Shown here piece after piece: positions 32,901 to 45,223 of a DNA stretch of 64,000 nucleotides. The DNA is taken from positions 7,502,001-7,566,000 of the forward strand of contig CM114271.1 of the NCBI GenBank assembly GCA_050084515.1, given 5' to 3'. The position numbers and the translations under genes are program-made. A model generated the notes under the pieces. The model worked only from the letters and a program-made list of their open reading frames with translations. It did no database searches and had not been told where the DNA came from. Every line of letters starts with the position of its first letter. The stretch's first letter is position 1. Origin of the DNA: Blasia pusilla. Taxonomy: Eukaryota > Marchantiophyta > Marchantiopsida > Blasiales.

Positions 32901-35900
32901 ATGCTAAAGCCCCAGGCTGGTAAGCTAAGACATTTGCGGGCCATATGTGATCGTGTACCTCCACGACTTAGGGAGGAAACACTAACTCTGATTGTTACTT
33001 TTCCCCAACGGCCAGAGAAAATAGCTACTTCTCTATAAGAAACAGAGTGAACTAGAAAATGTTGATTACAACCTGAATCTTGAAAATGATACTCCTTGAT
33101 TCTAACCTTGCAACAGCGAAGTGCAACAGAATGTCCCACCACTTATCCCAATCATCACTTGTCACACGATACATGTGTGTTAGATGCGCCACTTCTTTTG
33201 CCATTTCTGGGTTGGCCCGTACTCCAGGAGAAAGTGAGTACACAATAGGACGCCGTGTCCTCGTAATGGCCTGCTCCACAGAGGTATCAATGCAATCATT
33301 TACTTCGTGTAACGTATGAGTTCAGGAACAAGAACCCGTACCTGGAATCTCTGAAGGAATCATATCAATAGGGGGTCCTTCTATTGATATGCCCGAAAGC
33401 AACTTCCTTGCGATTGGGATCACCAAGATACAACTTACAAGAATTTAGTTGCAGTAACGCTTTCAGACACTGAAACTGGTCGGTACGAAAACCATACCAT
33501 TTGTCTACCACAAGAACAGACAGGTAGCCATTAAAGATCTGGAAGACACAAATCTACCTCCATACCTTAGACACAGCAGTAATTTCATCCACGCTCAGGT
33601 CATCCATCCCAAACACACAGTCGTGCTTTACTGCCATACAAAATCAGAAGAAATGAGATTGTATTCACTAACTAAACGGTACATCCCAAATGATAACGAG
33701 AGTAGCCATAATCAGTTTCGAAACTAGCATTCAAGACTTGCTTGCTCGGATGTCTATACGCCTCAGAGTAGCTCGTCACACATGGTCATGTGGTTCTAAG
33801 TGCCATTTCTTCTGGACCGATATCGATTAGAAATCTCTACATTTCTTCGTTTTCTGAGAGTGATTGCAGCAACCTATTCCGTCCAGACAGGAATGCTGCG
33901 AAGGACGGTGAACAACGATTTATGAGGGCATTCCCTATCCTCATATGTCACGTTGGGTGTCCAAGGTCAAAAGAGTTCAGCTTATTTTAGAAGCGCATGT
34001 CGGAGAAAGTTTTTGTTGTTTTCAAGAAGTACCTAGCGCAATCACGTGGATATATAGGAGAATGTTAAGCATATTTAGCAGTCAACACTAAATTCCGTAG
34101 ACCACCCTTAATAAGTGTAAACTGCTCCTGACCAGTGGGAACATGAAGGCTCCAGTCGCTCAATCGCAAGCAATTTCTCTTCGGTAAAACGAGAAATTTA
34201 GGTTGAGATCGTGGTCATACTGAAATCAACTCCCCATTCGGCGTATTGTTGATATAGGGAGTTGATGAAGGCACGGCCTCCCTCAGTTGTGGTATTGACA
34301 CTCATGAAGCATGCTTTCATCCATCCACATTCTGCTCTTGGGAGTCCAATGTCTCGTGCTGCCCAACTGCGTCCGTCATCACCCTCTGGACTGCCCTGAG
34401 AGCCACAAGTATAAGGACCATGAGGATGGGATTTTTTGTCCTTGCAGGTAAGCCAGGTTCTGCTGATCATCTTAATGTTATTGCAGCCAGGGCACACGAC
34501 TTTGGATCCAACAACAGCAGAACTTTGTTTACCTGCACTAACATCTTCCAGCGTTGCTTACAGAGGTAGACATGGGAGAAAGGTTTTGGAACTCATAAAT
34601 AGGATGGCAACACAAACCTTAGCATCAATAATCAAGGTATTTCTTTCGTATGCCATTGTGCTTAATCCCCGCATTACGTGGATGCCAAATTTCAGGCCCA
34701 GCGCATGCACTCTATCCGCGATGGGCTTGAATCCTTTTCCATCTTTGGTAGAGGGCCATCGCCTTGGATCTGGCAGAAGTCGTCCCCATTCATCAATGAC
34801 CTCGAAGCCTGGACTCCAAACTGAAGCACCAGTTTCATTTTTCCGGTACCAAAGAAAGTCGACCACCACGTACTGCAAACAACCAATGTAAGCCTCACGT
34901 CAGTTTTTTTCCTGATAGGAGAGTGCCACTTTCTCACGAATAGATCGCTGATATCAAATAAGGAGCAGAGACGTCGACGCAATATCGTTTTTAAAGCATG
35001 CCTTTGATCCCTTCCTTCGCAGCTCTGTTAAAAACCTTCGGTCAAACTTCGTCCCATCGGTGATTTCTTGACAGAATAGACAAGAAACCTTGGTTACAAG
35101 TATAAAGAGAGAGCTGCTGACTTTCAAATCTCAACCACGGGGCAGCGGTTAGCTCAAACCTCGTAGCCATGCTTGAGAAGATTAGCTGCAACGAATTCGG
35201 CATTCTGGAGAAACTCTTTCTCTGAGATTATCCACGAGAACGAATCATAAGAATTCCAACCCCTAGGTGGGGTCTCAGCCAATTCTTTGAACACCTTCCT
35301 GGACTGAGCTGCTCCTCGTGCTCTGGAGTTATCATCATAAGACGCAAAAGGTCTCCTATCAGTCCGTATACAATGACTTAGTTTCGATTCGGAGTCTTGC
35401 ATCCAAATGTGGCCTCTGTAATCGCAATCTTTCCAATAGAATTGCATTCTTTTCTTTAAGAAACCACCAAGGATCAATCTTTGGATGTAGTTAACGAAGT
35501 CCAGTTGCAGAGGATCAGAGTTTTCTGATCATTTTGTTCTGTCGACAGGCTGCACAAGTCAGAATTGAAAACTGTAGATTGTGACAAAAGCACACTCTGA
35601 AATCTGGCGCCTTCATCGCTGACTAAACAGTCCTTGGATCTTGAGAATCCACAGGGACTTCCCTAAGTTGGTGGCAGTCCCAGGGAGAGGGCAATGCTGA
35701 CTCTCAGTCATCATCTTCATAAAATCAGGGATAAAATATCTCTCCTTCTACTCTTGTAGTTCTAGACCAATCATGAATTAACAACAGTTTTGTGAGGCCC
35801 TGCATCTTCAATTTCTAGACACACAAACCTTCCTCATGGGAATTTTTTCTTCATGCCGAAGAGTAGGTTGCGGACCAGAAAAGAGCCAGAAACGAATGGC

Positions 35901-36034
35901 GACTCACGCACAGTAAGGTGTTCTTTTATTAGATAGGTGGATGAATGAAAGACGTGCGCTTACGTGAAACATAGGAGGGCGAGAACGGCAAGCAGTAGAC
36001 CCAATTGGCGATGGCAATTCCTTAGGAGCTCCAT
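29956..36034 (-). CDS. GH27 alpha-galactosidase (melibiase family), 13 exons
   Basis: Exons by eye (minus): 36034-35964, 35478-35160, 34872-34618, 34395-34221, 33630-33566, 33270-33107, 32815-32715, 32536-32478, 32275-32141, 31814-31594, 31250-31160, 30863-30752, 30488-29956. The frame closes to 766 residues. The ATG opens a signal peptide (LGLLLAVLALLCF). The GH27 barrel has TPPRGWNSYDSFSW, YVVVDFLWYRKN, FGIHVMRGLST, the nucleophile region DFIKHDCVFGMDD, YSLSPG, SRSWPDLDMLPLGWLTDPG (acid/base Asp), LWAIAKSPLMYGGDLR and YVAFFNLGEN. It should release terminal alpha-galactose from glycans or oligosaccharides in the secretory pathway or wall. It resembles the plant melibiase group (At3g26380-like). 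The C-terminus carries a hydrophobic segment (MGLLIALSLASLMAGLSLLL), an unusual membrane anchor. Confidence 0.9.
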
Positions 36035-39000
36035 CCATTCAGCGGAGATGAGTGATGGTAGAACGAAGGAAACTCACTTTCTGCGCTTCCAAAAACTAAT
36101 CAAGCAGTGCCGGGCCAAGATAGCCCCCACAGTGTATCATAACATTGTGCACCCAACACCAAAATTCGTGGGCAGGCACGATAATAGACGATCACCTTGC
36201 CCAAGCTGACTTCAAGAATATTTAGTTAGTCAACGTATTATACGACGTAGGTAAGTCAGAGCTGGCGATTCAACCTATTCTAGAAACAAGTTATCAATCT
36301 CACATCACAGGCTCAATCCCGATGGCAGTGGTCGGCGAGGCTAGCAACAGGCCAGTCTATTCGTCTCCACAATCTACATGACGTACCCTCTCCTCCGATT
36401 TCCTTGTTCTCTTCGGCTCGAAGAACGGTGGTGAAAGGCCGAAAGGCACCGGGCTTTCCATTCCCTTCCTTTTTATTTATAGTTGCCACATCTCTTGGAA
36501 AGTTGTAAACCTTCAGTGGAAATTTGGCCCTGTATTTAGTTCAATGGCATGCTTTTGGGAATTTGTAGGATGGGCTGCAGATGGGATCGCGATCACATGA
36601 GGAGTGGTCGGGGGCTGGTTCTCTCATAGGTCATGAACACTTCGAATGGCAAATCTGGTTTTGGGCGCAGCCCGTTAAGTGAGTTAGATTGCAGTTACCA
36701 GAGGTTTGCCAAAGATAACCCTTCTTCACACAATGATTGCATAGCCTAGGGTGATTTCCACCAACCAGCTCCAACTAATGAAGAAAGAAAGAAGGCTAGG
36801 ATTGCTTCCGCGGGGGGATTTGAATTCTTCAGTCCGCATCGTGAAGTTCCACAAGGAATTAAGGAATAAATACAGGCAGAGCAGTGAAACCAAACCCCAC
36901 CTTTCAGATGGTATGGTAGAGTCTTAGTCTTCTAGATCTTCACCCGCACCGCAGTTCTTCCTCCTCCTTTTCTCTACAATTAGGCGATACCATTTTCTCT
37001 CCTTGGCAGGTAAATTATCAACACCACAATCAGCCCTCCCGTGGCTTTTCTGGAAGTATCGTGGGTTCTTTACATCTGCGCTCCAATTTGGCGGTCCCTT
37101 TAGTGTTCCAAGGGGAAACTGTAGCCTCTTCCAAGCAGCAAAGCTGCATTGCAACGTAAATCCATGCGTCCCACTGTTCTTCTTCGTGCTGTTGAAGATC
37201 GTCAAGTGCGGAGGCGTGGCTCTGCTGAGATTATAGCACCACGCGATCCATATCCTAACGGTTTTGACTCCCGCGCTACCGTTCTCAGTTCTGCATAGGA
37301 CTGCTGCTCTAAACATAGTCTTTGTGAAGGTCCGTCTTCGGCTGTGAGGATTGCAGAAGCTGAGAATGAGAGTGCCAACATTGAAAGGGTTTCTTTTCAC
37401 CGCAAGCGAGTAAGTGACTTATAAATGTGTTTGAAACACCTGGATGTGCAGACATTACGAGCACGGCTGGAGATTAGTGCAACCTGGGAACCACTTCCTC
37501 GACTAGTAAGTGCGTGTGGACGAAGGAAAGGGCTAGTGCATTTGATACCGGGGCATACAGAACCGACGACATGCACGCGTTTCTCCAGACGGGTTCGCAG
37601 TTGCACGCGCATCGATTGCAGCTATACGCTTCGTCACCTCATCTTCAGGTTCGTGCGCTCGTAAGGTCACGGTTTTTTTCCATATCTGGAAACTGAGCAT
37701 TGCCATCGTTCTCAGACGCCTTCAAATGGGTTACGTGGAATGGAAATGTCGAAAGAAGCGGCCCATATTTCATCTACTGATAGTCAATACCGGAGCCCGG
37801 AAGGTTCGAGTTGCGACTGAAGCGACTTAGGAACATCATAAGCTGTCTGTTCTCACTCCCACCCGTTCATGAGCTCTTCGATTTCTGCTCTATTTGTCGA
37901 AAATGGGCTCAATGAGCGGAAACAGAACTGCCGATGCCAAAAATACTGTTGAATACTGATCATCCGCATGTCGTTGGATCAGAGTCCGGTGAGCATCATG
38001 AAGCCAGGGCTACTTGAACTTGTGAAGAAACAGGACTGGTTAACAGTACGTCGAGAATTCGACAGGGAGAAGCTTTCACTCACAAATGAGGACGAGAATG
38101 TGTAGACTTTCGGGGACGCTTGATGATGAAAATCACTAACTTTCCTAGAGCAGCTACTATCATAAAATTACAAGGGCGTTTCCTGTTGTCTCCCCCTCCC
38201 AAGACCCTGCCCTGAGTGTCCCTGTTTTCTTGTCCGGTATGAACCAGGTTCAGATTGCTAAATTCCTGCGTGGGTGTGTAGCTACCCGGGCTGGTCAACT
38301 TGAACAGTTCAATTTGTTGGTCTTCATTGGGCTCCTTGGCAGGAGCTTCTCCTGCTCGTTTTAGCATGCTCTATTGCTGCAAACTGCATAAATGGATGTC
38401 CCATGGCCCTCCTGGTTCCTTGTGGACAGTAAAAGTCTCCATGCATTCATTCTCTTATGTAGTGCAGTCGATTTACAGCAGTGCAGTTCTGAAGATGAGA
38501 TGACCCTCAGATGTGCGATTTCAGGTACTCCCTCGTGCGAGAGGCTATTGCAGTTCTGCAGAGGAGCTTGGTAGTCGGGAATCAGATCATAGAGGGCCTT
38601 GTCTGGTCCTTTTGAGCGACTGCAGGATCTCACCCGAAGAATTCAACCGTCACATTTGTTCAACGTTTCTACGAGGGTGAGATTTCTTCTCGTAATCTGA
38701 TAGGTGATGATCCATAATATGAAGTGTTTTGTCAAATGGAAGGACAGCAGCTTGAATTTTTCCCGGGCATTTAGGAATCTTGAGAAACTTCAATTATGCG
38801 AATGTTTGGTTCCATGCTTTCTCCGTTGGATGTCAGCAGGTTCAGAGTTTGCATGGTTGAACATCTTGTCTTAATTGATAGATGCTTCAAGAGCTTCTCC
38901 TAATTCAGACAACAAGGCTTTAACATGTCCCAGCTAAAGGGACAACTAAGAGTTTCGGTAAACATGTTCATCTGCCTCTCCAGTATGCAGTGAATTCTAC

Positions 39001-39424
39001 GCGTCCTAAGGGCGAACATCCTTTAAGGGAAAGGGTTGGGGTAATCGAAGAGGGAGAGAAGCAATGAGCGGAGAGAATTTGTCCTCTGAAGCAGTAGTGT
39101 TTTGATCCGGTTGGCATGCAGCTATATTGTAAGAGTGTACTGGTTTGAATACAGCACTTCCTCCAGGACCGAATTTGTATCGCATTTGAACACATTGATA
39201 CAGCAGCATAAAGAACACTTGGATTCACTTGCCATATCTCGTGCTATCTCTGGTAGGTGGGCACGATTGCTCTTTTTCTTTTCAGCAAACCATCTGCAAC
39301 TTTTACAGATTTTGTGTTGCTTGCTGGACTTTGCCCCCACACCTAGAGTATGTCACAGAAGAGGATTGGGACCAACGAATGCTGAAATCACTTCGAATGA
39401 GAAGAAGTTAATTATCAAAAGATA
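36035..39424. other. Promoter region and spacer; no gene supported
   Basis: This holds the leader and promoter of the alpha-galactosidase gene. From 36500 to 39400 there are only unconvincing open frames, including a 158-residue minus frame at 36924-37400 without known motifs. Upstream exons of the FtsJ-like gene probably lie in the right part but I could not define them. Confidence 0.45.
36472..36481 (-). promoter_or_regulatory. Candidate TATA box of the alpha-galactosidase gene
   Basis: The minus strand reads TATAAATAAA about 440 bp upstream of the chosen ATG. The position is plausible for a gene with a long leader, but no transcript evidence exists. Confidence 0.35.
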
Positions 39425-40618
39425 GCAGTGGAAACGGATACTTACAAAAGAACCATCTCAAACCATATGCTCAATGCAGAGAGCGGATCCTCCAGTGAAC
39501 GAAGCATAGTAGCTACTGATGAGTCCAACCAAAAGAGTGAATCGCAGAGCTGCCAGAAATTGAAGATCAGATTGCAGACGTATCCCAGGAGCCTAGCAGA
39601 GTCACTTGTAGATGAGCTGATAGATATCGACTGCCAGCTCCATGGTTTCTCCCACGCCCTATATGCACTGGATGTGGATGGGATCTATAGATATGGAATT
39701 TCGACTGCATCCCACATGTATCTGCCGCGGTGTGATAGGGAAGATTTGGCAAAGAATTCCGTTGCAAGAGCTTCCCTGAAGCTTGAGGAAGTCATGCAGG
39801 CTTTAGACTTCCATCTGCAGGGGGATATGATTGGTAAGGTTACAATTTCTGCCCTTTAGTGTTCCATTTTATTTATACCCGTAGTGTGTGTATACTTTGC
39901 ATTCGCACTTTTATTATAATAATCGCTCAACTAAATTCTCCCGTGCATTATGTTGTGATAGCTATGGACTTGGGAGCTTCGCCTGGGGCATGGACTCAGT
40001 TTCTAAGTAAGCACATCTATCGTGTTGTTGCTGTGGATCCTGCTCAACTTCATGAGGAAGCAATGCGACCGAATGTCACTCACATTCGGAAGATGGTAAG
40101 CGGCTATGACAGATTGCTTGAATTTTCATGAACGAGGACTCTAAAACTTCTAAGATGCTTCTTGTCCGCAATTATACAATCATGACAAGAACCGTTGTGC
40201 CGAAACAAGCAGGCACAGGACGCAGTCCAAGAGCTTGCTGCATGGAGTGATGGAAATGGATTTGACCTGCTGGTTTGTGATGTAAATCGATATCCGGTAG
40301 AAGCTGCGAATCTTGTACTGCCGTTCATTTCACATCTAAAAACGGGCGGCTTCTTGGTGCTTACCCTCAAATTTCACGGTCGTGGCAGGTCTGATCTCGG
40401 AGCTAGATCTTTTCGGTTTTAGTATATTACTATGCAGGATAGCTTATCAAATTCTGACTTGATCTTTGGCTGATTGTCGAAACTTCGCATGCAGAGACAA
40501 GGACAAAAAAGTGGATGAAATCAAAGCAATTTTTCGGGAAGTCCTGACAAATATGGAGTGCATCTGGTTGTTAGCAAATAGCATATACGAGAGAACCTTT
40601 GTCGGTAAAAAGATGTAG
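39425..40618 (+). CDS. FtsJ-like (RrmJ) SAM-dependent methyltransferase, 5' end incomplete
   Basis: Exons 39425-39833, 39962-40095, 40213-40388 and 40495-40618 join in frame with GT-AG borders and end at TAG. The core is the FtsJ Rossmann fold: MDLGASPGAWTQFL (SAM site), VVAVDPAQL (acidic loop), DLLVCDVNRYP (motif IV Asp) and GGFLVLTLKFHGRG (motif VI Lys). FtsJ enzymes 2'-O-methylate rRNA, tRNA or caps through a K-D-K-E tetrad; D and the second K are visible here. The first exon starts at a TAG-like acceptor with no ATG before it, so at least one upstream exon is missing. The substrate cannot be told. A DLGASPG core is also seen in other Rossmann methyltransferases. Confidence 0.75.
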
Positions 40619-41541
40619 AGAAGTTGGTCACCACTCATTGATTGAATGCTCCTGGTTTGGACATCTATTCAGTGATCGCCAGATTTTGCAGCGTTTCTGG
40701 CAAAGGCGACGATTCTCTCAAGAAGTTCCGAATCTATCTCGGTTTTCGTTCATGTAGTAAAGCTCTGCTCGCAATGTAGAAATATCTCTAAAAAAATCTC
40801 AGCACTTGCAACTTAACTTCGAGAACTTAATGTCTCATAAATGGACTCGTGCAAAAGAAAGTCGTCTAAACGACAACGTAATAATAATATTCAAGCATGT
40901 TGGAGCTTCGAGAACCAGAAATATGAACATAACAGGAGAATGGTGACATTAGAGAGACACAGAAAAACGTTCAGATATTTTGATAGCAATTTCCTTTCTG
41001 TCCTTCGGTATTGTTTAGTGTATAAATTTACTAGGCTCTACCAGATATCCTTTTGAACTTGCACAACTCAATATATTGCTTGCTCAATGCATTTTTCACC
41101 AATGTGAACTAAAGCCCAAACAACGACCTGCAGAGATGATTTGTTAATCTTGGCCGCTTTTAGACAATCTGTAACCCCTTTTTGACGATCTGTAAGGACA
41201 AACTTCTAAATGTTCCAACTGAAGAAACTCGAAAGGATAAAGGAAAAATTTACATTCGGACTAGTGTTCCAAACAATTAATATCAAAATTCAGATTCTTC
41301 TCGGCACCCTCTTGCAAGAATATTCCAGTGATCAACTAAGAATCCAAACGTGAGTGGGACCAAGTTACTAATGTCCCTAGCTTCTTATGATAGCAGAAAA
41401 TCTGACAACGGAGATATTTGTTTCTTTACGACTCATCGTGGAAGGGATCGTCAGTCCACAATCCACCATTGGTAAGAGCCCTATATGCACCTACACCCTA
41501 AGTAACCAATCGTTTGACTCGATGTGGACACAACCGCAAGT
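40619..41541. other. Spacer between convergent genes; no gene seen
   Basis: AT-rich, with no motif-bearing open frames. It contains the 3' ends of the FtsJ-like and AXS transcripts, inferred from their facing stops. Confidence 0.5.
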
Positions 41542-44500
41542 TCACTTGCTTGATAAGGTTTTGGAGATGGATTCGCGTATAGCGTGCGAATATGTTTTGT
41601 GCTGGTAGGTAAGGGTAAACTCCAAGAGATCATACAGAGAAGTTTTAGGTTCCCACTCTGCAGACAGCCCCATATCAACTTTTAGTATTGCTCATGAACC
41701 AAAGAACAGAAGTGTGCTACTGGAGAATACTGAATGTGAAGCGATACTTCAACTCTATGGAATTGCACACTAGTGACTTCACATACCGAGCTGTTTGTGG
41801 ACCAGGGTCATGTCTGGAATGCGCCTATCACTGTCATCGTAACCCTCTCCATAAAATTCTTGCGAGGATATATCAACAGTTGTCACCTTGGGTTTAGTTC
41901 TTTCGCTCACTTTACAAAAAATCTGTGGATGGCAACAAAGCAAAGACATTTCCAGCTCAACCCAGCTATGTTCGCTATGGAACCACGGTAAATCGTCAAG
42001 AACCAACCGATGTTAAGACCTAGTTAGCAAGAAAAGAAAACGATTGGGTACAAGCCTGCTACAATCAGTGAGAGTCTGAGACAACCAACAAAAAACCTGA
42101 TCGAATCAACCCATTACTATGGTGCAGCGCGCACATGACCTAAAGTTTCTATATCCAGAAAAACGTAACTGAAATCGACAAGCAAGGCTTCCCAATTACT
42201 TGTAAAGTCCAGATCAGGAACGAGATATTTCAAAGTACTACATCCTCTCAAGGTTGCCAGCAAATGTACAGCTCTATGTTTGCCACTCAACTTTACAGCC
42301 CACTAAACCCAAGAATCATGCGAAGTGAACTAATAGCTCCATGCTCTGAACAAATCATTCATATACCTCTGTCATCAACTCTGCTAATTCTCTGACACTC
42401 GCTTCGTTCTCCGGATTACCCACATTGAATACACGTCCATTCGCTCTTTCAGGATTTTCCTGAAAAAGAGAGCCCAAAAAAGCATTTTCAGCTCAGATCA
42501 ATTTTTTTTGACAAAGGAACAAAGGTGCTTCTCACATCTATGTAAGGGGTCACACAGGCACATCGAAATTCAGATAGACATTACTTACAATGATCCTCAG
42601 AACTGCATCAATAGCATCCTTGATGTAAACAAATGTTCGCTGTGATTGGCCGCCATCCACAAGCTTGAGCGGCTCCCCTTTCATCAAAGCCTAACAGTGA
42701 AGTTCACTCGCCACTAAGCACAGCTGCTAAACTTCTACTGCTTGACCCGCCGACGACAACTGCAACCAGCATCTCGTTGCAAGCCACACCAGCACTCAAT
42801 TGGACAAAAGTATATCCCATTATTTTCAAAGAGTAGAACAAAGATTCACATACCGTGCTGAAGCAAGCAAGGACTCGTGGTACAGCTTCACTGGGTCCAT
42901 CCACTCCAGGAATGAAATCCATGCGAGGACCAATCCAGTTGAAAGGCCTTACAATTGTGAAGCGCAAGTCATTTTCAGCACCCTCCGCTGGCAAAGAAGT
43001 GCATCACAGTATGTATAAGTGACATCAACTCTTGAAATATGAGTGAAGTCTGCAGCAGATGAGACCACGTCTTTTAAGGGTGAACCGGGTCAAGCTTTGT
43101 CTATACCCGCAGTAAGTATATACATGACAAAGGGCTCAATTCAATGTATTCACATATCAGCACTGTGATCTACGCAATTAACATGAATGGCTACCATAGA
43201 CCAGTCGTTCAATCAGTTGCTTTGCACAGGCGTAAGACCATCTCTGTTTCTCAATCGAACCAAAAATGCAGGGTGATTCATCTTCTTTGAGAACATAGAA
43301 AGCTGGATCCTGCAAGCAAGTTGAGAGACCAAGTAACAGTCAGACAAGGCCATTACTTCAAAGTAATCTCAGTATTTACTCTCGCAAACTACAACTCTTC
43401 AAAGAAGGGGCATGCACCATTTGGAGCGGTCAAAGTGCTCCCCAAAATATTTAGATTAGTTTTCGGGGAGTTTCTTCAATTATATTGTCAACCGACACTG
43501 CTGATTTCACTGTTTGATAAATGTGCTTTAGTATACCACGTCTGACATCCAAGGCTAGCCATTCAACTTCTAGTCTGAAGCTCGGCAATCGAATTCTAGA
43601 AGTCCTTTGAAAGAGTACAGTACAAGGTGACAGGATATAACTTCGGAGGAGACACCCAATCGGGGATAAACGTGGGAATAGAAGGCTGGCATCACACAAT
43701 CGCTAGTCCATAAATCTCAAGTCGGCGAGGGTCATAGTTGCCACGGTCAGTGACATTCTTGACAAAGTAAATGTCCTTGTTCCAGACCAACTTAAGTCCA
43801 GCACCTGAGATTACGGACGGAGCAGCTCACCTAAAGGCGCAGACTAACTAGTCGACTACTCTCCTCGAGGCCGATGGAGAAATGGACGAGAATATGTATC
43901 CGACAAGTCCGATTGCTCAGGGACCTTGCATCTGGTGATCGGTTCAACTGCTAATGCTATACTGTTTGACTTTTTAAACACGTGCCAAGCAGGATAATTT
44001 TATACAAGATATCAGCTTATCACTGACCATCTCGACCCTCCACCACGTCGACGTACTTGCGACACACGGGAATAAGAACGTGAGTAATCTTGCTCTTTCA
44101 AGTGATATACACAGACTGTCAGACTGGGGAACGCTTTCGAGGGGAAACCAGAAGGTGCACCGCGGTGTGATTTACCTGGCGCAAAGGGTCATTCTTTGGA
44201 AGAAAGCTTCCGATTGTCTTGCCATAAACTTCGCACGTCGAGAAGTGTATCAGCCGTTTTTTGTAGTCTGTACAATGGCGCACCTGATTGATGACAGAAT
44301 CAACAACTTAGAATCAGAATAGGCCACAGATCCTGGTGTAAGAAAGAGGCGTAATAGCTCGAGCACGGAGATCATTCAAATCCCTACCACTGGTAAAGCA
44401 TCTATGAAATTGCTGTAGATTGTGTCTAGAGGGCGCGTGTTGTAGTCGGCGGGTGTGCAAATGGCCGCCAGGTTGATGACCTGCAAGAGATCAGTCAATG

Positions 44501-45223
44501 GGACCGTTGCTCAGAAAGTAAGGCGCCACAACAATAATGGATTCCGTCACTGAAACGGAATTCGATAAGCGAATGATAACTCCTCCCATCCTCCGATTGC
44601 ACAGAAGAAAGAAATCCCATGGACACAGAAACACAAGAAAAATTAGTAATGGACGTATTACTTGCTTGTACAGGAAGAATCAGACGACTAGGCTTACAAA
44701 GAAGAAAAAAACTTGTCAGCTTGCAACACCACTGGAAAAACTCTCATCTTCCGCAATTGACGTATTTTATCGACATGCCACTGATCCGTTAGCATTTGTC
44801 CTGTTACTGTGCTCGACAATTCTGACTTTGTAAAGTTTGACCATCATGTAATTGTCATGGGCTGAACTGACGTAAAAGAATCTGAATCTTTCGTCTCTTC
44901 GCCCATTCCCACGGGCGACGAGACGAAGGCGAAGAGACGAAAGATTATTCACTACTAACCACATCAGAGAGCCTGATTAGTCCTTCCGTGCGAGAATCGT
45001 GTTTGATGTTGATCTTATAGAACTCAATGCGGTCGCTCCAAGCTTGCCCGGGCTCCAGAAGATGCTGAATCTTGTCGCAATAGATATCAATTGCCTGAAC
45101 ACTATGCTCCGTGTCCCACATAAGCTTTTCACATAGATGAGATCCTATGAAACCACCAGCACCTATAATGCATATCTTGAGAGGTCGTATGCACCTTCCT
45201 TCCAGATCCAGCCTAGGTGCCAT
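41542..45223 (-). CDS. AXS: UDP-D-apiose/UDP-D-xylose synthase
   Basis: Nine exons (minus): 45223-44960, 44480-44388, 44283-44176, 43309-43195, 42987-42854, 42690-42589, 42459-42367, 41922-41787, 41657-41542. They give 386 residues, close to the ~389 of Arabidopsis AXS1, and all frames close. The enzyme converts UDP-glucuronate, with NAD, to UDP-apiose (for rhamnogalacturonan II and apiogalacturonan) and UDP-xylose in the cytosol. Motifs: Rossmann IGAGGFIGSHLCEKL, NLAAICTPADYNTRP, STCEVYGK, active-site WSYACAKQL, FTIVRPFNWIGPRMDFIPG, QRTFVYIKDAIDAV, VFNVGNP and EFYGEGYDDSDRRIPDM. The ATG is unambiguous (MAPRLDLEG). No defect was seen. This is the best-supported host gene. Confidence 0.96.
43690..43804 (-). 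other. Exon-like fragment inside AXS intron 3
   Basis: After a CAG acceptor-like site the minus strand stays open with coding-like sequence (LKLVWNKDIYFVKNVTDRG, then NYDPRRLEIYGLAIV) and a TGA. It is not part of AXS: splicing it in would use another frame. I do not recognise the source. Confidence 0.35.
44885..44946. repeat. Perfect 19-bp inverted repeat in AXS intron 1
   Basis: AATCTTTCGTCTCTTCGCC and its exact complement flank a 24-bp GC-rich loop that itself contains CGAGACGAA. It starts 14 bp beyond the exon 1 donor. It could be a tiny MITE or an RNA hairpin. Confidence 0.8.

Noticed and set aside
36924-37400. 158-codon minus-strand open frame
   Set aside because: No recognisable motif, no clear splice context or neighbour support.
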